Part shown: positions 15,185 through 21,943 of the stretch, piece by piece
Layout of the letters: the number at the start of each line of letters is the position of its first letter
Position numbering within the stretch: position 1 is the first letter of the stretch
NCBI GenBank assembly: GCA_016179685.1
Contig: JACPCR010000121.1
Location: 1-39,419 of the forward strand
DNA: 39,419 nt
Source: Planctomycetota bacterium
Lineage (GTDB): Bacteria; Planctomycetota; PUPC01; JACPCR01
Direction of reading: 5' to 3'
The notes under the pieces: generated by a model
What the model was told of the DNA's origin: nothing
Seen by the model: only the letters and a program-made list of their open reading frames with translations
Databases searched by the model: none
Made by a program: the position numbers and the translations under genes

Positions 15185-16345
15185 TTACTCATACACGCTT
15201 GTGTCCGGATGAAACTCGCTCCAGCCCAGCCACCATTCGCGTACCACCGGGACGGCCTCCAGCGGCTCGGAAGTTCCTGACAACGGTCGGCCAGCCGGGT
15301 CCCAGCTTCTTCCGCCGCCCGCTTCGATGAAGTTCCCGCCCTGCAGGGACAGGGTGATCGGTTGACCCGACACCTGCCGGCGAAAGGCCCTCACGCGGTC
15401 TCCGGAAGGATCGTATCGAAGGACAAGCGGAATGCCTGCGGCCTCGTCCAGGAGGAGCGGGGATTGTCTCAAGGCAGTAAACGGGTAAGCCCGTGCCGTT
15501 CCGGCAAGGGAGATGCCGGCGACCTCCTCGTGGGAGCGCAACCGGCCATCCGGGGGTAGCAGGCCCGGCGCGGCCACCCGGCGAGTGACGGACCGGAGGA
15601 GCGCGGCGACGAGCCTTTTCCGCAGGAACGCGCACAGGCCACCGGCCATCTCAGGCGGCTCGACGGCGACCTGCGTGTCCGGATGTTCGTTCCGCCAGGC
15701 GGCCCATCGGCCCTCCTCGGCGGGAAGGACATCCAGGCGGCTGCCCCGGAGGGGCCCGGCGAGCGCCTCGCCCGTCGCTTGCTGCCAGATGCTGCCCGTT
15801 TCGCGGTCACGCATCATCATGTTCTTCCTCCACACACCGGCGACGTCGAAGGTGAGACTCCGGCCGCTGGCCCGGGCGGCATACACGATGCCGCTGCGGC
15901 ACGCAGCTCAATAAGCCGCCAGGACCGGCGTCCCGCCAATACGGTCGTTGATGAGATGCCTGGGCAACAGCATGTCCATCAGCCAGGCGCGGGCCTCGCC
16001 TCCAGCGCTCATTTCCAGAACCCGAGCCTCCTCGCCGATCCCGGCTTGCGAGGCCCGAAGATGGAGCGGGGAATCCAGAGCGACGAGCATCCGATGGGGG
16101 TACAGGAGGGCATGGAAAGCCAGAAGCGACACGAGCGACAGCCAGGCCAATCGGCCAGGCGTGATTCCCTGAAAACTGGCGGAGACCGCCAAAGCCAGCG
16201 CCAGTCCGCTGAGGGCCGTCTGGACTCGCGGCAACTGGTAAAAAATCCTCGGCCCCGCCACCCTGGGGAAGGCGGGAGGCAGGAAGGGCAGGCCGGCGGA
16301 CACGCCGGCCAGAAGAGCGCCCAGAACCAGCTTGAGGTCCAGCAT
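15185..16345 (-). CDS. DUF3179-domain membrane-anchored selenoprotein (UGA read as selenocysteine at residue 146)
   Basis: Two open frames, 16345-15911 and 15907-15185, lie in the same phase and are separated only by one TGA at 15908-15910. Joined, they make 386 residues that follow the DUF3179 family throughout. Hydrophobic segments cover residues 1-90. Next comes ARAWLMDMLLPRHLINDRIGG. Then follows the active-site motif AAY-U-AACRSG, where homologues usually read 'tyCplCxs'. After it come SLTFDVAGVWRKNMMMRD, SIWQQATGEALAGPL and, near the end, WSEFHPDTSVY. DUF3179 is a family known to include selenocysteine forms. A SECIS-like hairpin follows the UGA (separate entry). The alternative, a gene killed by a nonsense mutation exactly at the catalytic cysteine, is less likely. 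Function of the family is unsettled; U-x2-C suggests redox or metal chemistry outside the membrane. Confidence 0.8.
15876..15894 (-). promoter_or_regulatory. Candidate bacterial SECIS hairpin after the UGA codon
   Basis: In the mRNA, GCGGCAU and AUGCCGC form a perfect 7-base-pair stem with the loop CGUGU. The apical loop begins 20 bases after the UGA, inside the 16-37 base distance known for bacterial SECIS elements, and it has G as its second base as the consensus asks. It would recruit SelB with Sec-tRNA. It also encodes part of the conserved segment RSGIVYAA, so sequence constraint alone cannot prove it. Confidence 0.6.
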
Positions 16346-16369
16346 GGGAAATACCCGGACTATAAGAGA

Positions 16370-16567
16370 GGTGTCAGGTGTCAGGTGTCAGGTGTCAGGA
16401 GGACCATCAACCATCAACCATGAAGAGAGGTGTCAGGTGTCAGGTGTCAGGAGGACCATCAACCATGAAGAGAGGTGTCAGGAAGGTCCCAAGCGCCAAG
16501 GTTGATAACAGGAAATTCATCTCTAAGAACCCCAAAATCTTACGGATTCCTCCTGACACCTGACACC
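16370..16567. repeat. Period-7 repeat array with inverted end
   Basis: The unit ggtgtca is repeated four times at 16371-16398, again at 16431-16453 and 16471-16480, separated by ggaggaccatcaaccat-type spacers that themselves repeat. The inverse (cctgacacctgacacct) closes the array at 16551-16567. It is the same unit as at 5037-5083. The stretch 16346-16722 holds no gene. Confidence 0.9.
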
Positions 16568-16722
16568 TTTTCCTTATTCAGTTGGGCTGTAGCTTCCCGC
16601 AGTGACCCCGTTGGAAGCAAGGCCGCCCCAGGCCGAACCATCACTGTCCCAGGCCGCGGAAACACTATAATAAGCGATGGCGTGTGAAGTTTCTGCGGCG
16701 GCTTGAGAAGGGAGCAACACCC

Positions 16723-17271
16723 ATGGAGACCCGGACTGAAGCGCCCGAGCAAGTCACGGACCGAGTGGCGGGCTTGAAACTTGACGACCTGATCGACTGT
16801 TCCAGGGAGGATCTTGACGAGCTGTTTCTGGCCGCGGGGACCCCGTCGATCCGAGAGGTACAAGGCGTGACCCGCGGGAGGGTCCTCGCCGGCCGCTTCT
16901 GGCTCTGCTGCCGCCTAGGGCGATGGCTCACGAATCTGCCCTGGATGCTCTGGAAGGGCAAGGTCTTCGAAAGCGTCACCGAGAGCATGGGACAGGGCAT
17001 CAATCGGCTCGAACTGGGTCCCATCAAGACCAGGTTCTTTCGATTCGAGGCCCGGATCGTTCCGCCGCTGACCGGGCCGAACGACGTGTTGACCCTGAAC
17101 TACAACCTGCCGGGCAACCGATGGCCCATCCGGGTGATCCGAGACGACCTCAAGAAACTGCGTGAGGGGTTGTTCCTGGGGACGGCGAACTTCCAGTGGA
17201 AAGGGAAGCACCACTTCGTTCTCTATTTCGGCCTCGAGGTGACCGGCTCATCGTCTGGAATCGGAGTTTGA
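16723..17271 (+). CDS. Conserved hypothetical protein
   Basis: A 182-residue protein. The second half (GPNDVLTLNYNLPGNRWPIRVIRDDL...GLFLGTANFQ...FVLYFGLE) follows an uncharacterised family. In that family, 'ldYn.p.Np.....irDelr.v.pGlyLG' is the common thread and the final strand faces a lipid-like pocket. No catalytic motif is visible and no signal peptide. The ATG at 16723 has ggagc 7 bases upstream; an in-frame GTG at 16684 lies within the leader. Its stop is followed after one base by the ATG of the glycosidase-like gene, so the two form an operon. Confidence 0.65.
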   Translation: METRTEAPEQVTDRVAGLKLDDLIDCSREDLDELFLAAGTPSIREVQGVTRGRVLAGRFWLCCRLGRWLTNLPWMLWKGKVFESVTESMGQGINRLELGPIKTRFFRFEARIVPPLTGPNDVLTLNYNLPGNRWPIRVIRDDLKKLREGLFLGTANFQWKGKHHFVLYFGLEVTGSSSGIGV

Positions 17272-17272
17272 A

Positions 17273-18820
17273 ATGTCCCCTGAGGAACTCCTTCAGCCCA
17301 TCTCACTGCTCGAACGAATCCGTCTGGGCCAGAATGCGCTCGTCCAGGGGCTCGATCCGACGCGCCGGCACATGCCCTACTGGAACTGCGGATTCAAGAA
17401 CGGACAGGTCAGCGGCTTCAACCATTCCGGGGCCTGGGATCACTGCCATGACGTGCCCAGGGCCATTCATGCCCTCAGCATGGCCGAGGAGGCCACCGGG
17501 GAAAGCGTGGACTCGGCGGTGTTCACGGACCTGGCCGATCATTTTTTCGCCCTGTTCGATGAGGCGGACCTTCTTCCGGGCACGAAGAACGATCACACGG
17601 GCAATCGTTTCGTTCATCTGCACAACCTTCGTGAGGCGACGCATGCGCTTGGGGCGCTGGCCCGCCGCGGGGATTCGAGGGCGTCCCATTGGGTGCGGCG
17701 CATGTTCAGCACGCTGCGAAACGCCCTGGACGAGACGGGCCGGATTCACCTCGACCGCTTGCCTCCCTACGTCGAGGCCTATAATCATCATCCCTCTCAG
17801 GAGGGCCGGGCGCTGGACGCCCTGGTGCGCTATGCCCGAACGACGGGCGACGAGCTGGCGCTGGAGTTGGCGGACCGGATAGCGGCATTCGCCCTGGAGC
17901 ACGATTTCACGCCATCCGGGGCGCTGACCGAGGAGGCGGGCACGCATGGACACTCGATCAACGCCCTGGTCGCCGGATTGGCGGACCTCGCCCTGCTCAC
18001 CGGCGACGCTGCCCTGCTCGAACGCACCCGGGCCATTTACGACCTCGCTCTTCCGCGGTTCAACAGCAGCTTTGGCTGGTCCATGGAATCCCTGAACAAG
18101 TTCAACCTCCGGGGCGAAGCGAACAACACGGGCGACCTGTTTCGCGCGGCGCTCTGCCTCGGTCGAGGCGGCTATACCGAATACTTCGGCCAGGCCGAAC
18201 GGATTCTCCGGAGTCACCTCCTCCCTTCCCAGTTGATCCACGTCGAGACGTTTTCGAACAATCCCTTGGCGGAGGAGGACCGAATGAGGTCCGTAGCGGA
18301 CCGCATCCGCGGCTCATTCAGTTTTCCCACGCCGAACGATCTGCTGGCCGCCCCGGAAGCCTCCATCGCCACGTATGACATCACCTCCGGCGCAGTCGAC
18401 GCCCTCTGCGAGGCTTGGAACGCCATCCTTGTGGACACCCCGGCGGCGGTAAAAATGAATCTCCTCTTCAGCCGTGATTGGCCGGACCTCAGTTTCCGGA
18501 GCGAACTTTCCGCCCGCGGCATGATCGAAGTCGTGAATCGACGCGGCTGCAACCTGCTCGTCCGGATTCCCCATTGGGCGGCCCGGTCGGGCGTACGACT
18601 CCTGCCCGGCAGCACCGAGCAGCCTCCGACCTGGATCGGCCGCCATGTCCTCATCACGGGCCGCGATGTATCGGCCTCGGCTCGGATCGAGTTTCCCGTG
18701 CTGGAGGCCGTGACCACAGAAAGCATTTCTTATCAACGGTTTACGATCCGCTGGAGAGGCGATCAAATCCTTTCGATGTCGCCTCCAGCCAAGCACCTGC
18801 CTATGTTTCCAGCACTATGA
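17273..18820 (+). CDS. Six-hairpin (alpha/alpha-barrel) glycosidase-like protein
   Basis: A 515-residue soluble protein with repeated helical pairs through residues 1-370 (for example DVPRAIHALSMAEEATG, LREATHALGALARRGD, GHSINALVAGLADLALLTGD), then a beta-rich C-terminal part from about 400. This is the layout of six-hairpin glycosidases such as the beta-L-arabinofuranosidase (DUF1680/GH127) group. I do not see the GH127 catalytic cysteine cluster, so the family is not fixed and activity is unproven. Candidate acidic residues occur in LTEEAGTHGH and MESLNKFN. It shares an operon with the preceding hypothetical gene. Confidence 0.6.
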   Translation: MSPEELLQPISLLERIRLGQNALVQGLDPTRRHMPYWNCGFKNGQVSGFNHSGAWDHCHDVPRAIHALSMAEEATGESVDSAVFTDLADHFFALFDEADLLPGTKNDHTGNRFVHLHNLREATHALGALARRGDSRASHWVRRMFSTLRNALDETGRIHLDRLPPYVEAYNHHPSQEGRALDALVRYARTTGDELALELADRIAAFALEHDFTPSGALTEEAGTHGHSINALVAGLADLALLTGDAALLERTRAIYDLALPRFNSSFGWSMESLNKFNLRGEANNTGDLFRAALCLGRGGYTEYFGQAERILRSHLLPSQLIHVETFSNNPLAEEDRMRSVADRIRGSFSFPTPNDLLAAPEASIATYDITSGAVDALCEAWNAILVDTPAAVKMNLLFSRDWPDLSFRSELSARGMIEVVNRRGCNLLVRIPHWAARSGVRLLPGSTEQPPTWIGRHVLITGRDVSASARIEFPVLEAVTTESISYQRFTIRWRGDQILSMSPPAKHLPMFPAL

Positions 18821-18825
18821 ACGAC

Positions 18826-18862
18826 GGAAGATGCGGTGAGGCACATCCTCCGCCGTTAAGTG
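18826..18862. repeat. Imperfect palindrome, relative of 14879-14920
   Basis: aacgacggaagatg pairs imperfectly with catcctccgccgtt. The segment gtgaggcacatcctccgccgt is close to gtggggacacatcatccgccgt in the minus-strand gene's leader region at 14895-14916. It follows the stop of the glycosidase-like gene directly and may also end its transcript. Confidence 0.55.
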
Positions 18863-18968
18863 ATGATGAATTGGCGCGTTTAGGGCTATCAACCCGGATC
18901 GTATCGGCCATATCTTCCCATATCGGTAGTCAAAAATGTCCAAACCGGGTAGAATAGGCCCGTTAAAT

Positions 18969-18983
18969 GGACCAAATTGGTCC
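18969..18983. promoter_or_regulatory. Palindromic operator candidate upstream of an Lrp/AsnC-type gene
   Basis: ggaccaaattggtcc is a perfect 15-base palindrome with an A/T centre, about 120 bases upstream of the regulator's start. Lrp/AsnC regulators often bind such sites before their own gene. No clear -35/-10 pair could be fixed around it. Confidence 0.35.
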
Positions 18984-19102
18984 GGAGGTCTTTCCAGGCC
19001 ATGACGGCTCGTCTATCATCCATGTGAATCTTGCACTTGTTGGCTTAAGGCTGGTGAAGCCCGCAACCCAACAAGGCTGGGAAAAGTCTGACGGATTTCA
19101 AA

Positions 19103-19705
19103 ATGGAAGAAAACGGAAACCAGAAAGCCAGTCGCCAACTCGACGAACAGGAAAAATTGATCTCGCGCTGCCTGATTCGGGACCCCCGGATGTCCGATAC
19201 CAGGCTTGCAAAGGAGACGGGGATACCGATGAAAACGGCAAAGCGGAAGCGAATTCGTTTGGAACAGGAGAACCTGCTCTCGTATTTCGCCTATCTCGAC
19301 CTGCAGTCCACCGGAGCGGGCCTGTTCAACGCCCGGCATCTTTACCAGATCAAGTTCAAGCTCGGGGTGACACGCAAGCAGATTCTGGACGAAATCCGGC
19401 AGGAACCGAACGTGAAAACCATCTTCACGGAGCTGATCTACGAGTCCCACCTGGCCGAGATTGATGGCCATATCGCTTTGGTGCTGCTGGTGGAGGGCCA
19501 GACCGATGCGGAAATCGTGGAGAATGTCCAATCGAAGATCATCCCGTCACTGATGAAGAATCACGGACAGGATTCGATCATGGATATCTCGTCGATTCGC
19601 CTTCTGATGCCCATCCGCATCATGCATAACTACTTGCCATGCCTGAATATGCAGAATGGCAGGCTGCGAGAAGACGCCGGCAGGGACACGATCTTCGTCG
19701 GCTAG
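19103..19705 (+). CDS. Lrp/AsnC-type transcriptional regulator
   Basis: A 200-residue protein. Residues 12-62 (LDEQEKLISRCLIRDPRMSDTRLAKETGIPMKTAKRKRIRLEQENLL) form the AsnC-type helix-turn-helix, with the recognition helix around PMKTAKRKR. Residues 65-150 form an alternating strand-helix region like the RAM effector-binding domain, including a LAEIDGHIALVLLVEG strand pair. The C-terminal 40 residues are longer than in typical Lrp proteins (about 150-165 residues in all). The effector is unknown. The TAG stop lies in the left arm of the large hairpin at 19701-19752. Confidence 0.75.
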   Translation: MEENGNQKASRQLDEQEKLISRCLIRDPRMSDTRLAKETGIPMKTAKRKRIRLEQENLLSYFAYLDLQSTGAGLFNARHLYQIKFKLGVTRKQILDEIRQEPNVKTIFTELIYESHLAEIDGHIALVLLVEGQTDAEIVENVQSKIIPSLMKNHGQDSIMDISSIRLLMPIRIMHNYLPCLNMQNGRLREDAGRDTIFVG

Positions 19706-19752
19706 TCGATGCGTAGGGAAGTGCGAGTGCACTCCCGTACGCATCGACTAAA
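19701..19752. terminator. Large hairpin between convergent genes (member C of a hairpin family)
   Basis: Left arm tagtcgatgcgtagggaagtgc and right arm gcactcccgtacgcatcgacta pair over 22 positions with two mismatches around the loop gagt. The tip AGTGCGAGTGCACT matches the hairpins at 21881, 25507 and 27155. The TAG stop of the regulator (19703-19705) lies in one arm and the TAG stop of the peptidase (19750-19748, other strand) in the other, so it can terminate both transcripts. Confidence 0.8.
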
Positions 19753-20890
19753 GCCACTCCAGAGCCAAACGAGTGTAATACTCCTCCGCCTCCTCGAGCT
19801 GATGCACCGGAACGTGCTCGTCGGTCTGGTGAGCCTGTGCAGGGTCCCCGGGTCCAAGGATGATGACCGGCTTGCCTGTGCCGGGTGCGAGGACGGCCGC
19901 GTCGGTGAAGTAAGTGGCCCCGCCCGGCTGCAAGGCGCGCTTCCAGAGCGTTTCTCCCACACGGCGAGCATGATGGACGATCTCTAGCCCGGGATCGGTC
20001 GTCATCGGGGGGTACGTGGACATCACAGAGACCTCGTATCGGAAGTCGGGCTGTTCGCGGCGGTATCGCTCCAGGACCTGACGGATTTCCTCGACAACTC
20101 CTTCGGCCGTCTGGCCCGGCACCAGTCGGTAATCGATCTGGGCCTCGGAATAATCCGGGACCATGTTGATCTTCGTGCCGCCGCGGACCAGCCCGACGTT
20201 CAAAGTCGGCGATCCCAGGAGCGGGTGGCGCTCATGCGTGAAGGAATGCGGGTTCAGGCGTCTGAGGGCCTCGCCGAGCATGAGGATGGCGTTGCGGCCC
20301 AACTGGGGCGTCGAGCCGTGGGCCGCCTTGCCCTTCACGGCCAGCTTGAGCCAGACCACGCCTCGCTCGGCCACCACGAGGTTCAGGTTCGTCGGCTCGC
20401 TGATGAAAATGGCCTCCGTGTTCGGCCAGCCGTCCCACTGGAGGAGCTGTCGGGCGCCGACCATGTCCACCTCTTCGCCACAGGTTCCGGCGAAGACTAG
20501 GTCGCCGCGCAGCCGGACGCCGGACGCTGAGATCCGGGCCACCGCGGCGAGCATCGAAGCCACTCCGCCCTTCATGTCCGCCGTCCCTCGGCCGAACATG
20601 AGGCCGGCCTCGATTTCGGCCCCGAAAGCCGGATGCGACCAGGGCATGTCTCCGGGCGCGACGACGTCGAAGTGCCCGCAATAGACCAGGCTTCGCTTCT
20701 CCCCGCTGCCCCGGACCCGGCCCAGCAAGTTGTTCCGGCCGACCGCAAGGGGTAAAAGGGTGACTTCGACGCCGGCCGTGCGGAGATACCGGGCGGCGAT
20801 GTCGGCCGCCGGGGCCTCGTTGCCGGGCGGATTCGGCGTGGCACACCGCACCAGTTCCTGCGTCAGATCGATCACGGAAGGGACTTTCAT
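19748..20890 (-). CDS. M20-family metallopeptidase (ArgE/DapE/ACY1-type)
   Basis: A 380-residue zinc amidohydrolase/peptidase. The metal and catalytic motifs are present in order: GHFDVVAPG (first histidine and aspartate), GRGTADMKGG (bridging aspartate), GTCGEEVDMVG (catalytic glutamate pair), then the lid domain with HGSTPQLGRNA and the last ligand in AHQTDEHVPV. The family cleaves acyl groups from amino acids (acetylornithine, succinyl-diaminopimelate) or small peptides; the substrate cannot be set from sequence. The ATG at 20890 is preferred to a GTG 30 bases upstream because family proteins begin just before the first helix. The gene converges on the regulator gene. Confidence 0.9.
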   Translation of the reverse strand: MKVPSVIDLTQELVRCATPNPPGNEAPAADIAARYLRTAGVEVTLLPLAVGRNNLLGRVRGSGEKRSLVYCGHFDVVAPGDMPWSHPAFGAEIEAGLMFGRGTADMKGGVASMLAAVARISASGVRLRGDLVFAGTCGEEVDMVGARQLLQWDGWPNTEAIFISEPTNLNLVVAERGVVWLKLAVKGKAAHGSTPQLGRNAILMLGEALRRLNPHSFTHERHPLLGSPTLNVGLVRGGTKINMVPDYSEAQIDYRLVPGQTAEGVVEEIRQVLERYRREQPDFRYEVSVMSTYPPMTTDPGLEIVHHARRVGETLWKRALQPGGATYFTDAAVLAPGTGKPVIILGPGDPAQAHQTDEHVPVHQLEEAEEYYTRLALEWL

Positions 20891-20998
20891 CGTCGCGGTC
20901 TCGCTTTGGTATGCTTGCACCGGCCTCGAATTTTGGCCGCTTTCAGCCCCGGATTCAAACCGACCAGGGACAAGGGGCTCTTTCCGGCATTTTGGTGT

Positions 20999-21046
20999 CC
21001 TGAGTCTTGAGTCTTAAGACTGAGGACTGAGGGCTGAAGACTGATG
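20999..21046. repeat. Period-7 palindromic repeat
   Basis: cctgagtcttgagtctt is followed without a spacer by aagactgaggactgagg and then gctgaagactga. The left half is nearly the inverse of the right, and each half has a period of 7. Gene-free; it lies between the peptidase and the toxin-antitoxin pair. Confidence 0.85.
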
Positions 21047-21091
21047 ATCGTCCACCAGCCGCCGATCACCTCGTCTAGCCGCCGTTTCCCA

Positions 21092-21523
21092 TCATGACGT
21101 ACCCGATGTCTGACCGATCCACTCAACGTATGCGGCCAGCGGCGTCCCGGCCAGGGCGCTCACCAAGCGCTGGTCGCCAGTGACCATGACGCTACCCTGC
21201 TCGACGGCCAGGGCGACGTACAGGCAGTCATAGACCGTCCGGCCCGTGCGAATGGCCATCGGCAAGGCGACACCGGCCAATGCTGCCGAAGGGGTGTAGT
21301 GGATTGGCAATCGCAGAATATCGGCCAGCAGGCATTCCGCTTCCTTGTCGCTCAACTCGCGTCGAGTACTGCGCCTCCAGATGACGTTGCCGACCTCCGC
21401 TGCCAGCGAGTCCGGGGCGCAGAGGGTCCGACCGGAAGTGAGGATGCCTCTGGCGGTCTCGTGGTACGGTTCGATCAAGAAGGCGGCAGCGACTACGCTG
21501 GCGTCGACAACGATCACGTTCAC
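21092..21523 (-). CDS. PIN-domain ribonuclease toxin (VapC-type)
   Basis: A 143-residue complete PIN domain. The acidic metal-binding residues are visible: D7 in VVDASV, the glutamate in LAAEVGNVIW (about residue 43), the aspartate in TVYDCLYVAL (about 99), and the last in VTGDQRL (about 117). VapC toxins cut tRNA or rRNA and are held inactive by the antitoxin encoded just upstream. The start overlaps the antitoxin stop by ATGA (21520-21523). In contrast to the broken copy at 10037, this pair looks intact. Confidence 0.88.
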   Translation of the reverse strand: MNVIVVDASVVAAAFLIEPYHETARGILTSGRTLCAPDSLAAEVGNVIWRRSTRRELSDKEAECLLADILRLPIHYTPSAALAGVALPMAIRTGRTVYDCLYVALAVEQGSVMVTGDQRLVSALAGTPLAAYVEWIGQTSGTS

Positions 21524-21744
21524 CGCTCACGATCCTCGCGAATCAGGTCTGCACTGCTCTCGAACTGCCGGTTCGAAAGTCGCTGCTCCCAGGCATCGAG
21601 CAGGCTTTCGGCCTCCTCAACACCTGCCGCCTGTTCCAGCAATAGTTTGGCTTCAGATTGCAATGACCGCCCATGGCGTTTGGCCCGCCTCTTGAGGCGG
21701 TCCAAGGTCGCCGTGTCCACTTTCCGAATGAGGATATCAGGCAT
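21520..21744 (-). CDS. Ribbon-helix-helix antitoxin (FitA/VapB-like)
   Basis: A 74-residue protein. MPDILIRKVDTATLDRLKRRAKRHGRSLQSEAKLLLEQ is a FitA-like ribbon-helix-helix fold: strand, then two helices, the second with the RS.qsEa motif. An acidic C-terminal tail (EEAESLLDAWEQ...ADLIREDRER) would wrap the PIN toxin. ATG at 21744 chosen over one two codons earlier. It probably represses its own operon. An AT-rich stretch just upstream (21765-21800) is a likely promoter site, but no clean -35/-10 was fixed. Confidence 0.82.
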   Translation of the reverse strand: MPDILIRKVDTATLDRLKRRAKRHGRSLQSEAKLLLEQAAGVEEAESLLDAWEQRLSNRQFESSADLIREDRER

Positions 21745-21880
21745 GTGCACGCCCCATATCTGCGCCAGATGATAGCATTATGATATCTTACCCTGAGGCC
21801 CTATGTAATGCGAGCCGAAGACCATCGTGCGCTGCGGCCGACCTTGCGATCAGGACCCGTTACAAGATGGAGGTCAGCGG

Positions 21881-21930
21881 CTCGTAGAGGAGTCAGCCAG
21901 TGCGGGTGCACTTGGCAACTCCTCTACGAG
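21881..21930. repeat. Large hairpin (member A)
   Basis: ctcgtagaggagt and its inverse actcctctacgag form the outer stem; the tip is AGTGCGGGTGCACT, with some unpaired bases between. It lies 13 bases beyond the stop of the 1171-residue gene and could end its transcript. The inner stem is like that of member B at the gene's other end. Confidence 0.8.
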
Positions 21931-21943
21931 GTGATAGCCAGCC

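Noticed and set aside
15185..15886. A separate 233-residue gene starting at GTG 15886
   Set aside because: It would begin in the middle of the DUF3179 domain without a ribosome-binding site; the upstream frame continues the same domain in the same phase.
16370..16567. A CRISPR-like array
   Set aside because: Units are 7 bases long with no unique spacers of 25-45 bases and no cas genes.
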